A stretch of 64,000 nt of DNA, taken from positions 1 to 64,000 of the forward strand of contig NZ_JARXWE010000016.1 in assembly GCF_029893235.1 (NCBI RefSeq). The letters run 5' to 3'. Origin of the DNA: Dysgonomonas sp. PH5-45 (GTDB lineage: Bacteria > Bacteroidota > Bacteroidia > Bacteroidales > Dysgonomonadaceae). The translations under genes and the position numbers were made by a program. Under the pieces are notes generated by a model. The model was given only the letters and a program-made list of their open reading frames with translations, was not told the origin of the DNA and did no database searches. Position 1 is the stretch's first letter, and every line of letters starts with the position of its first letter. Of the stretch, positions 63,280-64,000 are shown in pieces.

Positions 63280-63912
63280 TTAAAAGAGGTAGCCGAGTTT
63301 AATAGCTATGGGAATAATTAGTCGATTCTTGGTAGGGAAACTTTCGTAAGAACTTTCGCTATGAGACATTCGTTCTTCGGCATGAAAAGCATACGATTTA
63401 CTGTCCATACTTTTTTGATGCTGAATACCTAAACCGATAGATACATCGAGCAGAAGCCTGTTATCCCACACCCATTGTTTGCCGGGAGCGAACGAAACTT
63501 CGTAAAGTTGTATCTGCCCCGGTATGAAACGGGCACGGCCAGGTATGCTTATGTAAAAAAAATCCATGCCGTCTTTATAATATTTCAGCACAGCCGACAA
63601 GCTGAATCCCATCTTAGGGTTTTTAAGAGAGTCGTCGCCTGTGTCGATAAAATTGTTTAAAGGGTCGTCATTGTAGTAGCCTAAAAGCACTCCGGCTCCG
63701 GCTTCAACCGAAAATTCTTTACTTACCAAATACTCCATTGAGAGATGGAGATCACCTTGATAGATGGAAGTTAAATTTACTTTGCCCAATAACTTAGCAT
63801 TAGAAAAACCTCCATCGTCCAGATATTGATCTATTCCGGAGGTTTTTTTTTGGGCAAACGCAACGGATGAGAATAACAAGATGTACAAAAAAGCAGTTAA
63901 TAGTGTTTTCAT
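63280..63912 (-). CDS. Outer-membrane beta-barrel protein (210 aa)
   Basis: A signal peptide (1-20, ending VAFAQ) is followed by alternating short strands typical of a small barrel of about 8-10 strands: SNAKLLGKVNLTSIYQGDLH, FSVEAGAGVLLGYYND, WVWDNRLLLDVSIGLGIQHQ and the terminal IPIAIKLGYLF, ending in an aromatic residue as outer-membrane barrels do. Function unknown. The neighbouring partial gene ends in a very similar strand, suggesting tandem duplication. Confidence 0.75.
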   Translation of the reverse strand: MKTLLTAFLYILLFSSVAFAQKKTSGIDQYLDDGGFSNAKLLGKVNLTSIYQGDLHLSMEYLVSKEFSVEAGAGVLLGYYNDDPLNNFIDTGDDSLKNPKMGFSLSAVLKYYKDGMDFFYISIPGRARFIPGQIQLYEVSFAPGKQWVWDNRLLLDVSIGLGIQHQKSMDSKSYAFHAEERMSHSESSYESFPTKNRLIIPIAIKLGYLF

Positions 63913-63930
63913 TTCAATTTGGGATTTATT

Positions 63931-64000
63931 TTATATAATGTAACCTAATTTTACGCTCATGTATATATCGAACAATAAGTCGTTCTTTTCTTTGTTGAAC
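63931..64000 (-). CDS. Partial outer-membrane beta-barrel protein (C-terminal end only)
   Basis: The last 22 residues, FNKEKNDLLFDIYMSVKLGY then II, run off the right edge of the window. The final strand MSVKLGYII parallels IAIKLGYLF of the neighbour at 63280-63912. It is cut by the window edge, so no length or start can be given. Confidence 0.6.
   Translation of the reverse strand, partial: FNKEKNDLLFDIYMSVKLGYII

Overview
The window reads as chromosomal DNA of a Bacteroidota, order Bacteroidales, probably a Dysgonomonas-like or related Dysgonomonadaceae bacterium (family-level placement is inference). Signs are: promoters of the TAnnTTTG (-7) type rather than E. coli-type boxes, almost no Shine-Dalgarno sequences, a SusC/SusD pair, several TonB/CarboxypepD_reg-type outer-membrane proteins, the long insert-containing form of IspG, a KDO8PS-like DAHP synthase fused to chorismate mutase, and secreted proteins ending in type IX secretion (T9SS) sorting domains. 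Gut Bacteroides generally lack T9SS, which argues for a different Bacteroidales family.

Layout. 0.2-1.7 kb: ECF sigma factor, its membrane partner and a convergent small membrane protein. 1.8-4.2 kb: glycyl-tRNA synthetase and an FKBP-type isomerase lipoprotein. 4.2-9.4 kb: SusC/SusD pair behind a long leader, with no glycan enzymes beside it. 9.6-15.9 kb: tightly packed operon cysS / GT39-like membrane glycosyltransferase / uraA / rRNA-type methyltransferase / DAHP synthase-chorismate mutase. 16-21.5 kb: rpsO, a lipoprotein, SUI1 factor and an AddA/RecB-type helicase-nuclease. 21.5-25.1 kb (minus): pdxB, a GldA-like ABC ATPase and an MsbA-like exporter. 25.4-32.1 kb: outer-membrane receptor-like protein, typA and ispG. 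32.2-35.2 kb (minus): an RNA-handling set (RRM protein, cold-shock protein, DEAD-box helicase) and a nitronate monooxygenase-like enzyme.

35.4-51.4 kb is the most distinctive part. A membrane-spanning TPR/HTH regulator faces a four-gene operon of large T9SS cargo proteins: a three-module leucine-rich-repeat protein, a choice-of-anchor-J protein, a Ycf48/BNR beta-propeller protein with PKD domains, and a subtilisin-like protease. A 23-bp interrupted palindrome occurs twice, once on each side of the regulator gene: upstream of the cargo operon and upstream of a tiny membrane-peptide gene. I propose, as inference, that these form one surface-protein regulon.

51.4-53.9 kb is a scrapyard: remnants of a mobile-element AAA ATPase and of an ISAs1-type transposase, several tiny unidentified ORFs, and a porin and a HAD phosphatase that both lack their 5' ends and meet head to head. 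53.9-56.6 kb: GNAT acetyltransferase, RNase P RNA (minus strand, with a near-consensus promoter), an MltF-like lytic transglycosylase and a fluoride channel. 56.9-61.3 kb: a complete L-lactate module (lldP-lutABC). 61.5 kb: a MITE-like inverted-repeat element. 61.6-64 kb (minus): a secreted protein of unknown function and two related beta-barrel proteins, the last cut by the window edge. I spotted no tRNA, rRNA or CRISPR array by eye.
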